In this document: one piece after another, positions 23,510-31,575 of the stretch
How the letters are laid out: each line of letters begins with the position of its first letter
How positions within the stretch are numbered: the first letter of the stretch is position 1
Source of the DNA: Anaerolineales bacterium
Lineage (GTDB): Bacteria > Chloroflexota > Anaerolineae > Anaerolineales > Villigracilaceae
Direction of reading: 5' to 3'
Assembly: GCA_030834895.1 (NCBI GenBank)
Contig: JAUQXA010000053.1
Coordinates: 1-64,000, forward strand
Length of the DNA stretch: 64,000 nucleotides
The notes under the pieces: generated by a model
What the model was told of the DNA's origin: nothing
The model's database searches: none
What the model saw: the letters and a program-made list of their open reading frames with translations, nothing else
Translations under genes and position numbers: made by a program

Positions 23510-25762
23510 ATGAAAAAAATTGGCAAACCAGCCGAAGCCAAACCCCGTCAGTCGACCCAATCGAAATTGGCCGGGTATTCGAAGAAAACCATAACTGCTT
23601 CTGTAGCCGGAGCGGATTTGCAAAAACTCGCCCACAAGCTGGAGGCTCAGAACAAGGAGTTGAAACAGGCGCGGGCGGATGCCGAGGAATCCTATCGGCA
23701 ATATACCGACCTGTACGATTTTGCGCCTGTGGGATATCTTACGCTGGCAGTTGATGCCTCCATCCGCAGAGTGAATCTGGCTGGGGCAAACCTGATCGGA
23801 GTGGAGCGCCGTAGCCTGGTCAACCAACGGCTGGGGATGTTTGTTTCCGATGCTTCCCTCCCCTCATTCAACACCTTCCTGGAGAATTTGTCATCGGAGC
23901 GGGGGAAGGAAACCTGCGAGTTGGAATTCCTGAATGGGGGCAGGTCCATTTGGGCACGCATCGAAGCCACCTGCTTCGAGGGAGGGCAGGAATCCCGCGC
24001 CGTGATTGTGGACATTAGTGAACGACGTCAAATGGAACAGGTTTTGCGCGAAAGCGAGAATCGTTTCCGCTCCACTCTACAGGAGATTCAAAACATCGCG
24101 GTTCAGGGGTATGCCCCTGACGGAACGATACAGTATTGGAATTCCGCTTCGGAGCGGTTTTACGGTTATAGCGCCCAGGAAGCCCTTGGACGGAACCTGT
24201 TGGATTTGATCATTCCCCCGGAAATCCGAGACGAGGTTCGCCGGGATGTTCAAAAGATGGTTGAAACGGGACATCCCATCCCCGCATCAGAGCTATCTTT
24301 AATGCGGAAAGATGGTTCCCGCATATCGGTTTATTCAAGCCATACGATTGTCTCATGCCCGGGATGTGTGCCGGAGTTGTTCTGTCTCGATGTGGATTTA
24401 ACCGAACGCAAACGGACGGAGGAGTTGTTGAGGGAAAGCGAATGGCGCAACCGAATTGTCTCTGAGTTGACCACGGATTATATTTTTGTCGTGGATGTCG
24501 GTTCCAATGGGATTCTAAAGTTTCGATGGGCATCGGATAATTTGTTCCGCATTACGGGGCGGACGATGGAAGAGGTGACAACCTCCGATTTGTGGGGAGA
24601 CATCATCCACCCAGATGACAGAGAGCGTTTCTTTGGTTTCATTACGCAAATCCTATCCACAGCGGAAGCGGGTGAGTTGGAGTGCAGGACATTCTACAAG
24701 CATGGTGGAGAACGGTGGATTTGTATATTCGCGCATCCCCAGATTGGTTCGGAGGATGGTGTAACAACCATTGTTGGCGCCATCCAGGATATTACCAAAC
24801 GTAAACGGGTGGAGGAAAAACTGGCATATCAGGCTAACCTTCTTGCAAACGTGAATGACGCGATTATTGCGTCTGATGCCGAATACCGCTTGACCGCCTG
24901 GAACTCGGCGGCGGAAACGCTCTATGGATGGAAAGCGGAGGAGGTTCTTGGACGGAATGGCTTGGAAATCATCCAGACTCAATGGTCTCAGGAGGATGCC
25001 GAGTCCATGCGGCGGACGATAGCTGAAACGGGGAGATGGCGGGGTGAGGCAACGCAGGTACGCAAGGACGGAATACGCATTCCTGTCGAGATTTCGTCTC
25101 TAACCCTCCGTGATGCCAATGGGCGCACTGAGGGATACATCAGTGTTAATCGGGACATTACCGAGCGAAAACAGGCCGAGGATGAACTGCGCCGCGCCAG
25201 GGAGTCGCTCATAGCGATGAACTTGGAATTGGAAACCGCCCTTGCCCGCGAAAAACAATTGGCCCATACCGATCCGCTGACCGGCATCAACAACCGCCGC
25301 CGCCTGTATGAGCTGGTTGAACATGAAATCAAGATCGCGGCACGGTATTGGCAGCCGCTTTCGGTGATGATGTTCGATATTGATCATTTCAAAAAGGTTA
25401 ATGATACCTTTGGACATGAGGTTGGTGACCACATCCTGCAACGTGTCACGCAGGTCGCCTGTGGGGAACTGCGTTCCGCCGATGTGATTGGGCGTTATGG
25501 TGGTGAGGAATTTGTAGTTGTTCTGCCGATGACGAAGGCCAAGCAGGCCTATCCGCTGGCAGAGCGTATCCGTCTGGCTATAGCGGCGCTCTGTGTGCCA
25601 ACGGAGAATGGGGATGTTTCAGTCACACTCAGCATTGGCATTGTTGAAATGCGCCACGGACCGAAAAATGATTCCGCCGAAGACATGATCCGCCGCGCGG
25701 ATAAGGCCATGTACGCGGCCAAACAATCCGGGCGCAACCTGACCCTGATTGGCGATGCCTAG
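23510..25762 (+). CDS. multi-PAS diguanylate cyclase
   Basis: A 750-residue sensor that makes c-di-GMP. After a short coiled coil (37-62), four PAS/PAC units follow: about 63-175 (FAPVGYL), 185-305 (NSASERFYGYS, ending DLTERKR), 315-433 (ending QDITKRKR) and 440-558 (NSAAETLYGWK, ending RDITERKQ). The GGDEF domain spans 580-745. The active site is GGEEF (664-668), metal Asp is in FDIDHFKKVND, and the product-inhibition site R655xxD658 is intact. It has no membrane helix, so it is a cytoplasmic sensor. GGDEF sequence is very close to that of the gene at 60512, suggesting a recent paralogue. Confidence 0.92.
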   Translation: MKKIGKPAEAKPRQSTQSKLAGYSKKTITASVAGADLQKLAHKLEAQNKELKQARADAEESYRQYTDLYDFAPVGYLTLAVDASIRRVNLAGANLIGVERRSLVNQRLGMFVSDASLPSFNTFLENLSSERGKETCELEFLNGGRSIWARIEATCFEGGQESRAVIVDISERRQMEQVLRESENRFRSTLQEIQNIAVQGYAPDGTIQYWNSASERFYGYSAQEALGRNLLDLIIPPEIRDEVRRDVQKMVETGHPIPASELSLMRKDGSRISVYSSHTIVSCPGCVPELFCLDVDLTERKRTEELLRESEWRNRIVSELTTDYIFVVDVGSNGILKFRWASDNLFRITGRTMEEVTTSDLWGDIIHPDDRERFFGFITQILSTAEAGELECRTFYKHGGERWICIFAHPQIGSEDGVTTIVGAIQDITKRKRVEEKLAYQANLLANVNDAIIASDAEYRLTAWNSAAETLYGWKAEEVLGRNGLEIIQTQWSQEDAESMRRTIAETGRWRGEATQVRKDGIRIPVEISSLTLRDANGRTEGYISVNRDITERKQAEDELRRARESLIAMNLELETALAREKQLAHTDPLTGINNRRRLYELVEHEIKIAARYWQPLSVMMFDIDHFKKVNDTFGHEVGDHILQRVTQVACGELRSADVIGRYGGEEFVVVLPMTKAKQAYPLAERIRLAIAALCVPTENGDVSVTLSIGIVEMRHGPKNDSAEDMIRRADKAMYAAKQSGRNLTLIGDA

Positions 25763-25929
25763 CAAGTGAGTACCAGAGTATTTTTGAAGACCTTTTCCTG
25801 CGTTTACAAAAATGTTAATCGTCGTGTAATCAGCGGACAAACGTAGGGCTGGCGTCAAGCAGGCTTTTCACTCCGGTGATAAAGTTGAATTGTAAGGTGA
25901 CATTTCATCTTCTCCTCCTCCTTGTGTAA

Positions 25930-25960
25930 AGAGAGCCGGGACAGGCGATCCCGGCTCTCT
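25930..25960. terminator. perfect 12-bp hairpin
   Basis: AGAGAGCCGGGA pairs with TCCCGGCTCTCT around a seven-base loop. The tail is not T-rich on the plus strand, so it may serve in RNA stability or act on the minus strand. Confidence 0.45.
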
Positions 25961-25977
25961 CGATTCTGGGGCAACAT

Positions 25978-26036
25978 CGTCCCGAAGGTTATCGTCAGGT
26001 GCTTCAGTTGCTTGAAAGAAACCTTCGGGACGTTTT
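25978..26036 (+). terminator. long-loop hairpin with T-run (copy 2)
   Basis: CGTCCCGAAGGTT pairs with AACCTTCGGGACG and is followed by TTTT. The stem matches copy 1 at 23365-23423 almost fully while the loops differ. Confidence 0.65.
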
Positions 26037-26072
26037 GTAAAAAGTTCATGACAAACGTCAGCGGGGAAAATG

Positions 26073-26078
26073 GCTATA
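26073..26078 (+). promoter_or_regulatory. -10 box of the 2-amino-3-ketobutyrate ligase-like gene
   Basis: TATAAT 40 nt upstream of ATG 26118, which has its own AAGGAG ribosome site. Confidence 0.55.
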
Positions 26079-26117
26079 ATAAATTTACGTTCCCAATTTT
26101 CCAAACAAGGAGTTCAG

Positions 26118-27296
26118 ATGTCCAAAACTGACTGGATCACGCAGGAGATCGAAGCCCTGCAAAACGCAGGGTTGTACAACCACATCCGCACCATTGGCTC
26201 GCCGCAGGGGGCATGGCTCAGCGTGGATGGGAAGCGGGTCTTGAACTTTTGCTCGAACAACTATCTGGGACTGGCGAATCACCCCGCGCTGGTGGCGGCG
26301 GCGAAAAAATCAATCGATGAGATGGGCGTCGGTCCTGGCGCGGTACGCTCGATTGCAGGGACGATGACCCTGCACGTGGAACTGGAAAAACGTCTTGCCG
26401 CGTTCAAAGGCGTCGAAGCGGCAATCACCTTCCAGTCGGGATTCACCGCCAATCTGGCGACCATCCCCGCGCTGGTCGGCAAGGAAGATGTCATCTTCTC
26501 CGACAGGCTCAATCACGCCTCCATCATCGACGGCTGTCGCCTTTCGGGCGCGAAGATCATCGCCTACGAACATAACGACGTGAAATCGCTCGAAAAGCAG
26601 ATTCAAGTCAACCTGAAGGATTTCCGCCGCGCGTTGATTGTCACCGACGGCGTCTTCAGCATGGACGGTGACATCGCCCCCCTGCCCGACATCTACGAGG
26701 TGGCAAAGAAGTACGACATCCTGTTGATGGTGGACGACGCCCACGGCGAAGGCGTGCTCGGCAAGGGCGGGCGCGGCATCGTGGATCACTTCGGCTTGCA
26801 CGGCAAGGTGGACGTGGAAGTCGGAACCATGTCGAAGGCGTTTGGCGTGATGGGAGGAATCGTGGCGGGCAAATCGGTCATCGTCGAGTGGCTGCGTCAG
26901 CGCGGACGCCCCTTCCTGTTCTCCTCCGCCATGACTGTCCCCGATGCGGCGGCATGTCTCACGGCGGTTGACCTGCTCGAGGATTCAACTCAACTCGTGG
27001 ACAAACTCTGGGACAACGCCAAATACTTCAAAGCTGAAATGAAGACTTTGGGATTCAATACAGGCGTGACCGAAACTCCCATCACCCCGGTCATGCTCGG
27101 CGAAGCGCCGCTGGCTCAACAGTTCAGCCGCGAGTTGTACGAGGCGGGAGTCTTTGCCATGGCAATCGGCTTCCCGACCGTCCCGCAGGGCAAGGCGCGC
27201 ATCCGCGTGATGATTTCCGCCGCGCATGCCAGAGATGATTTGGACAAGGGGCTCGAGGCATTCAAAAATGTGGGAAAGAAATTGGGTGTGATATAG
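26118..27296 (+). CDS. kbl: 2-amino-3-ketobutyrate CoA ligase / 8-amino-7-oxononanoate synthase family
   Basis: A 392-residue PLP enzyme of the alpha-oxoamine synthase family. PLP lysine is K240 in GTMSKAFGVMGG; DDAHGEG (206-212) holds the Asp and His that bind the cofactor ring; FCSNNYLGL (44-52) and GVGPGAVRSIAGT (70-82) bind substrate. Kbl splits 2-amino-3-oxobutyrate into glycine and acetyl-CoA after threonine dehydrogenase; the close relative BioF makes a biotin precursor. RSIAGT and overall likeness favour Kbl, but no tdh or bio gene is near, so the symbol is tentative. The start is ATG 26118 with AAGGAG 5 nt before it. Confidence 0.8.
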   Translation: MSKTDWITQEIEALQNAGLYNHIRTIGSPQGAWLSVDGKRVLNFCSNNYLGLANHPALVAAAKKSIDEMGVGPGAVRSIAGTMTLHVELEKRLAAFKGVEAAITFQSGFTANLATIPALVGKEDVIFSDRLNHASIIDGCRLSGAKIIAYEHNDVKSLEKQIQVNLKDFRRALIVTDGVFSMDGDIAPLPDIYEVAKKYDILLMVDDAHGEGVLGKGGRGIVDHFGLHGKVDVEVGTMSKAFGVMGGIVAGKSVIVEWLRQRGRPFLFSSAMTVPDAAACLTAVDLLEDSTQLVDKLWDNAKYFKAEMKTLGFNTGVTETPITPVMLGEAPLAQQFSRELYEAGVFAMAIGFPTVPQGKARIRVMISAAHARDDLDKGLEAFKNVGKKLGVI

Positions 27297-27360
27297 GTTG
27301 GTAATTGGAGGTTGGTAAGTGCTTCAAAAAACTCCGTGTTTCCGTGTCTCAGTGGTTCAA
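27297..27360. repeat. short-word degenerate repeats
   Basis: TTGGTAATTGGAGG-TTGGTAAGTG and TCCGTGTTTCCGTGTCTCAG are imperfect word repeats directly after the kbl stop. They do not form a good hairpin. Confidence 0.4.
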
Positions 27361-27392
27361 ATTCGCGTGAAACATCCAAAAAACACCAATGG

Positions 27393-27398
27393 TATAAT
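27393..27398 (+). promoter_or_regulatory. -10 box of yebC-ruvC
   Basis: TATAAT 57 nt upstream of ATG 27456; a GAAGGAG ribosome site lies at 27442-27448. Confidence 0.5.
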
Positions 27399-27455
27399 CC
27401 TGCCACCCAAAAGGTATTTCCCCCACAAACGTGGTAATTTTGAAGGAGTTTTCTC

Positions 27456-28211
27456 ATGTCAGGTCATTCCAAGTGGTCCACCATAAAACGCAAAAAGGGT
27501 GCTGCCGACGCCAAGCGCGGCGCCATCTTTACGCGGCTTGCCCGCGAAATTGTCATCTCCGCGCGTGCTGGCGGCAGTGATATCGATTCCAATTTCCGCC
27601 TGCGGCTTGCGGTGGATAAAGCCCGCGCCGAGAACATGCCCAAGGAAAACATCGAACGCGCCATCAAACGCGGTGCGGGCGAGGACAAGGACAGCGCCGC
27701 GTTCGAGGAAATTACGATCGAAGGGTACGGTCCGCATGGTTCGGCGTTGATGGTCAAATGCGTCACCGACAACCGCAACCGCACCATCCCGGACATGCGT
27801 CATGCGCTCACCAAGGCGGGCGGCAACATGGCGGAACCGGGCGCAGTCGCCTGGCAGTTCGACCACAAATCCTACTTCGCCTTCCCCACCAGTGAACTCT
27901 CCTTCGACAAAGCCTTCGAACTCGGTATCGAAGCCGGCGCGGATGATGTGGTGGACAGCGGCGACACCGTCGAAATTTACGCCCCCGTCGAAATGTTCAA
28001 GACCATCGCCGACGCCCTACATGCGGTAAAAGTCCACCCACAGGAATCGGGTCTGCGCATGATCGCCAAGCAGGAGATCGAACTCGATGTGGAATCCACG
28101 CTCAAGTTCATGAAGATGATCGAGACCATCGAGGAACTCGACGACGTACAGGAGGTCTTCCATAACGTCAAGGTCTCCGACGAAGCCCTCGCCGCCCTCG
28201 AAGCCGCGTAA
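27456..28211 (+). CDS. yebC: YebC/PmpR family protein
   Basis: A 251-residue protein, the normal length for YebC. The family N-terminus MSGHSKWSTIKRKKGAADAKR is complete, followed by FTRLAREI and the DNRNRT..DMRHA motif of the central domain. Homologues were long described as transcription regulators; recent work on YebC and mitochondrial TACO1 shows a ribosome-associated role in translating proline-rich or difficult stretches. It stands upstream of ruvC, a very common order in bacteria. Strong ribosome site. Confidence 0.93.
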   Translation: MSGHSKWSTIKRKKGAADAKRGAIFTRLAREIVISARAGGSDIDSNFRLRLAVDKARAENMPKENIERAIKRGAGEDKDSAAFEEITIEGYGPHGSALMVKCVTDNRNRTIPDMRHALTKAGGNMAEPGAVAWQFDHKSYFAFPTSELSFDKAFELGIEAGADDVVDSGDTVEIYAPVEMFKTIADALHAVKVHPQESGLRMIAKQEIELDVESTLKFMKMIETIEELDDVQEVFHNVKVSDEALAALEAA

Positions 28212-28219
28212 CGTTTTTT

Positions 28220-28247
28220 GTAGGGGCGGATCGCGATCCGCCCCTAC
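28220..28247. repeat. REP-like palindrome between yebC and ruvC
   Basis: GTAGGGGCGGATC / GATCCGCCCCTAC, a perfect 28-base palindrome, 9 nt after the yebC stop and 9 nt before ruvC. It is followed by GCATTTAAATG as at 21874. It has no T-run and looks like a mobile REP rather than a terminator. Confidence 0.7.
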
Positions 28248-28255
28248 GCATTTAA

Positions 28256-28738
28256 ATGACTCTTGCTTTAGGAATTGACCCTGGAACCGCCACCACCGGC
28301 TACGGGCTCGTCCGCCTTTTGCGCGACGGGGAGTTGGTTGCTGTTTCTTATGGCGTGATCTCAACCCCGAAGGATGCCTCTCCCGCCGCCCGCCTCGAAA
28401 TGCTTTTTGACCAGCTCAATGACCTGCTCCGCGAACACAAGCCCGATACCGCCGCCGTCGAAAAATTATTCTTCCAGACCAATGTCAAGACCGCCCTCGC
28501 GGTGGGACAGGCTCGCGGCGTGATCATGCTCTGCCTGCAAAAGGCAGGCATCGAACCTTTTGAATACACTCCTAATGAAGTCAAACAAGCCGTCGCTGGC
28601 TATGGTGGTGCGGACAAACGTCAGGTGCAGGACATGGTGCGCGCCCTTCTCCAACTGGAAAAAATCCCCAAACCCGACGATGCCGCCGACGCTCTCGCGA
28701 TTGCCATCACACATTTGAATACAAGAAGGTGTGAATGA
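28256..28738 (+). CDS. ruvC: Holliday junction resolvase RuvC
   Basis: A 160-residue endonuclease that cuts Holliday junctions. Catalytic acidic residues are visible: D8 in LGIDPGTATTGYG, E69 in AVEKLFF, and the DDAADALA pair (about 141-145). The first ATG, 28256, lies inside the ATTTAAATG that follows the REP palindrome, and there is no ribosome site. Translation could be coupled to yebC, or the start may be leaderless. RuvA follows 123 nt downstream after a repeat element; RuvB is not in the window. Confidence 0.93.
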   Translation: MTLALGIDPGTATTGYGLVRLLRDGELVAVSYGVISTPKDASPAARLEMLFDQLNDLLREHKPDTAAVEKLFFQTNVKTALAVGQARGVIMLCLQKAGIEPFEYTPNEVKQAVAGYGGADKRQVQDMVRALLQLEKIPKPDDAADALAIAITHLNTRRCE

Positions 28739-28742
28739 ATAA

Positions 28743-28850
28743 TGTCATTGCGAGGTGGCGCTTTCCCGCCGAAGCAATCTCAAAGTAACAGGGAGACTGC
28801 TTCGCACACATGCCTAGCGGCAGTGCTAGGAAAAACGCTCGCAGTGACAT
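28743..28850. repeat. inverted-repeat element (MITE-like), copy A
   Basis: Begins TGTCATTGCGAGG and ends CTCGCAGTGACAT, with inner arms GAAGCAATCTC and GAGACTGCTTCG. This TGTCATTGCGAG...GCAATGACA type is a widespread bacterial repeat. It separates ruvC from ruvA; its right end supplies the first base of the ruvA -10 box. A second copy is at 49861-49973. Confidence 0.75.
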
Positions 28851-28855
28851 ATAAT
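28850..28855 (+). promoter_or_regulatory. -10 box of ruvA (leaderless type)
   Basis: TATAAT ends 6 nt before ATG 28862 and starts at the last base of the repeat element. There is no ribosome site. Confidence 0.6.
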
Positions 28856-28861
28856 TAGCGC

Positions 28862-29437
28862 ATGATAGCAACCCTCCGCGGAGAAATCTCCCAAATTGAA
28901 GATAACGCCCTCATCGTCGAAGTCGGCGGTGTGGGACTGAGAGTCTTTGTCCCTGCCCCGTTGCGCGGACAAACCAAAGCGGGCGAACCCGTCTTTTTGT
29001 TCACCCATCTCATCGTGCGTGAAGATGCGCTTACCTTGTATGGATTCGAATCTCAAGGTGACCGCGAACTCTTCAATATCCTGCTCGGCGTGGACGGAGT
29101 CGGTCCCAAGGTGGCGCTTTCCGTCCTCTCCACCATGACATTGGACGCCATCCAACGCGCCGTCTTTGCCGACGAACCCGAAGTGTTGAGCCGTGTGCCT
29201 GGTGTGGGCAAGAAGACCGCGCAGAAAATCGCCTTGCATCTCAAAGACAAACTCAAGCCTGTGGATTCACTCTCCAAGCTCGCCGCCATCTCCGACACCG
29301 ATGCCGAAGTGGTCGCCGCTCTCACCGCGCTGGGCTACTCGGTGGTTGAAGCCCAAGCCGCGCTCCAGTCCATCCCCAAGGATGCCCCTGATAACACAGA
29401 AGAACGTCTCAGACTGGCGCTGGGGTATTTTCAGTAG
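28862..29437 (+). CDS. ruvA: Holliday junction helicase subunit RuvA
   Basis: A 191-residue protein that binds Holliday junctions as a tetramer and guides RuvB. It has the N-terminal OB fold (MIATLRGEI to about residue 65), two HhH motifs (LLGVDGVGPKVALSVLS, VPGVGKKTAQKIALHL) and a C-terminal UBA-like domain (EVVAALTALGYSVVEAQAAL) that contacts RuvB. Normal length. It has its own promoter at the border of the repeat element, so it may be expressed independently of ruvC. Confidence 0.93.
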   Translation: MIATLRGEISQIEDNALIVEVGGVGLRVFVPAPLRGQTKAGEPVFLFTHLIVREDALTLYGFESQGDRELFNILLGVDGVGPKVALSVLSTMTLDAIQRAVFADEPEVLSRVPGVGKKTAQKIALHLKDKLKPVDSLSKLAAISDTDAEVVAALTALGYSVVEAQAALQSIPKDAPDNTEERLRLALGYFQ

Positions 29438-30067
29438 ATTTCTTATTTAGGCCTCCTCGACTTTGGCTGGTTTTAGTCGAGGGGATTGAAAAAAGAAAGC
29501 CTTCCGAATACAGCGATGGTTGAGAGACCGGACTGGCTCAGAAGGCTATCATGCATAAGAATGGCACACAATCGAAATTGATACAAAAGTTGTTTGAGTT
29601 ATTGGAAAGACATCAACAGCTTTTGGGCAGGAGTGGGTCTATTGGCGAGCCGTGGGGACGGTGTTGGGAGAGATCTTCAATTTCGACAGACATAGAGTAA
29701 CACGAGGCTTGATGGTCTTGGGGATCATCGATGGAGATTGGCGTGGGTGGTATCGGTTGTTCAGCAAAGGGCGGCATGAAGAACGAAAGATATCAGGGAT
29801 ATTTTTCAGGGAAACGCTTGAACATACCAGGGAGGAAGCGCCGTTATGCCGCTTTGGAGACTGTCTAGAACACCGCCAAACGACACAGGTAAAGCTTATT
29901 TCAGAAATTAGCCGCCTCGATGGGTCAGCCTGTTTTGCCTTTCCTCGAAGGTACTGCGTGACCTGTTACGGTTTATGTTGTAAAATCATCCATCTTTGAT
30001 AGAATCAAATTATCGGTCTTCGATATCCTGTTTGAAGACTTCACTGCCCAAAAATGGAACAAGGTTC
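29438..30067. other. 630-base region with insertion-sequence remnant
   Basis: After ruvA, a CCTCGACT/AGTCGAGG hairpin (29452-29485) and an AGCCTTC...GAAGGCT inverted pair precede a decayed transposase (29551-29999). The rest is the upstream region of the AI-2E permease gene. Confidence 0.55.
29551..29999 (+). pseudogene. frameshifted, truncated DDE-type transposase
   Basis: Two frames together give one protein start. Frame one (29551-29620) reads KLIQKLFELLERHQQL. Frame two goes on from about 29622 with FGQEWVYWRAVGTVLGEIFNFDRHRVTRG, then DGDWRGWYRLFSKGR. The LLERH...FGQE..Y...GLV..DW..WYRLFS order is that of a DDE transposase N-terminus known from Chloroflexota elements. The break falls on a CTTTTGGG run, so loss or gain of one T explains it. 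After about 29860 the likeness ends, and no catalytic domain remains. Confidence 0.7.
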
Positions 30068-31291
30068 ATGACTCAATCAAAAAGCCCAATCTCCCCATCA
30101 TGGGGAACAAACACCAAACTTGTTGTCGCGCTTACCATCGTCGTGACCGTTGGCGCACTGCTGGTCAAATTCCAGTCCGTGATTACGCCCTTGTTGATTG
30201 CGTTCATGATGGCCTATCTTCTTCATCCAATTGCCGCTTTTCTCAAAAACAAGGCGCGTTTTTCATGGGGTGCGGCGGTTGGCGTGATTTATCTCGCGAT
30301 CCTCCTTCTGGTGCTGGGAGGGTTGACCGCCAGCGGCGTGGGACTGGTGCAGCAGATACAAAGTTTGATCGTCATTTTACAGAAAGCAATTACAAACCTG
30401 CCGCAGTTGATCGAAGAAGCTTCCAGCCGGGTGTATCAATTCGGCCCCTTCGAGTTTGATCTTCGGACCTTCGACTTGAACGCCATCAGCGACCAGATTC
30501 TCGGCATGGTCCAGCCTTTACTAAGTCAAACCGGCACGTTGCTCAGCACAGTGGCCGGCGGGGCTGCAAATTTCCTGGGCTGGTTGTTCTTTGTCATTCT
30601 TGTTTCATACTTTGTACTCGCCGAGAGCGGTGGGCTGCGTGGGCAAATTGTTCCGCTGGATTTTCCCGGCTACACACAGGACTTCGCGCGCCTGACCCGT
30701 GAATTGGGGCGTATCTGGAATGCTTTTCTGCGCGGGCAAATCATTCTTTTCTTTCTTGCGATCATTGTATATTTCATTGTCCTTAGCGTGTTGGGCGTGC
30801 ATTACGCCATAGGGCTGGCCTTCGTGGCAGGGCTGGCGCGTTTCGTGCCTTATGTTGGCCCAGCCGTCAATTGGGCAGTACTTGTCTTGGTTTCCTACTT
30901 TCAAGCGTACAAATTGTTCGAGTTGTCGCCCTTTTACTACACCTTGCTTGTGCTGGGCATTGCCCTTGTGATAGACCAGATATTTGACAACCTCGTTTCT
31001 CCGCGCATCCTTTCAGATACCCTCAAAGTGCATCCAGCCGCGGTCCTTGTTGCGGCGATTGTGGCAGCAAACCTGTTAGGGCTGCTTGGGGTTGTCGTCG
31101 CGGCGCCAATCCTTGCCACAGTTCTGCTCTTGTGGAAATATGTCATGCGAAAGATGTTGGATTTGAATCCCTGGCCCGAAGAGGAGGCACACCAGTCCGC
31201 GCCCCCACCTGAATTGAAGATCCTTGCCGCGATACGACGTTTTTTTCGCAACCTGAACCTGAAACCATCAGGCAAAGACAATCAAAAATAA
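30068..31291 (+). CDS. AI-2E family transporter (PerM-like permease)
   Basis: A 407-residue membrane protein with about eight helices and the family signatures: ITPLLIAFMMAYLLHPIAAF near the N-terminus and FVPYVGPAVNW with DQIFDNLVSPRILSDTLKVHPAAVL in the second half. A central amphipathic stretch (about 95-170) is typical. The family includes AI-2 exporters and Na/H antiporters, so substrate is open. Start ATG 30068 is preferred over an upstream in-frame codon because AAGG lies just before it. The C-terminal tail is soluble. The 60-residue gene follows 33 nt later. Confidence 0.88.
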   Translation: MTQSKSPISPSWGTNTKLVVALTIVVTVGALLVKFQSVITPLLIAFMMAYLLHPIAAFLKNKARFSWGAAVGVIYLAILLLVLGGLTASGVGLVQQIQSLIVILQKAITNLPQLIEEASSRVYQFGPFEFDLRTFDLNAISDQILGMVQPLLSQTGTLLSTVAGGAANFLGWLFFVILVSYFVLAESGGLRGQIVPLDFPGYTQDFARLTRELGRIWNAFLRGQIILFFLAIIVYFIVLSVLGVHYAIGLAFVAGLARFVPYVGPAVNWAVLVLVSYFQAYKLFELSPFYYTLLVLGIALVIDQIFDNLVSPRILSDTLKVHPAAVLVAAIVAANLLGLLGVVVAAPILATVLLLWKYVMRKMLDLNPWPEEEAHQSAPPPELKILAAIRRFFRNLNLKPSGKDNQK

Positions 31292-31324
31292 CACTCACTT
31301 TTCATATTCACAGAGGAGAATCTC

Positions 31325-31507
31325 ATGAGCAACAACAATAACGACCCGCGCACCACCACCATTGCTGAGACCGAAAACTTCATTGCCTGGAAAGCCGAGG
31401 AACCGGATGGGGAAGTTACCTACCATGTCGAATTGAACAATGTCACTGTGCATTTTTTCGAGGAAGAATGGACGGAGTTTCTTGAACTTGTACGTTCGTT
31501 GAAGTAA
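31325..31507 (+). CDS. small conserved soluble protein of unknown function
   Basis: A 60-residue acidic protein with a good ribosome site (GAGGAG, 6 nt upstream). Sequence pattern TAETENFIAWKAEEPDGEVTYH followed by VTVHFFEEEWTEFLELV suggests a small beta-sheet plus one C-terminal helix. I have no family for it. Spacing to the AI-2E permease (33 nt) and the terminator after it suggest one transcript. Confidence 0.65.
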   Translation: MSNNNNDPRTTTIAETENFIAWKAEEPDGEVTYHVELNNVTVHFFEEEWTEFLELVRSLK

Positions 31508-31518
31508 TCCAAAATCCG

Positions 31519-31556
31519 AGTCCCTAAAGGTTTCTAAAGCCTTTAGGGACTGTTAT
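31519..31556 (+). terminator. hairpin terminator
   Basis: AGTCCCTAAAGG pairs with CCTTTAGGGACT; the tail GTTATGTTAT is moderately T-rich. It closes the AI-2E unit. Confidence 0.6.
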
Positions 31557-31575
31557 GTTATCAGGAGATCGTTGA

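Larger units (their letters stand above)
25763..26117. other. 355-base gene-free region with two hairpins and a promoter
   Basis: Two strong hairpins in series (25930-25960, 25978-26036) and a TATAAT (26073-26078) precede the ligase gene. The first 165 bases hold no gene I can support. Confidence 0.5.
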
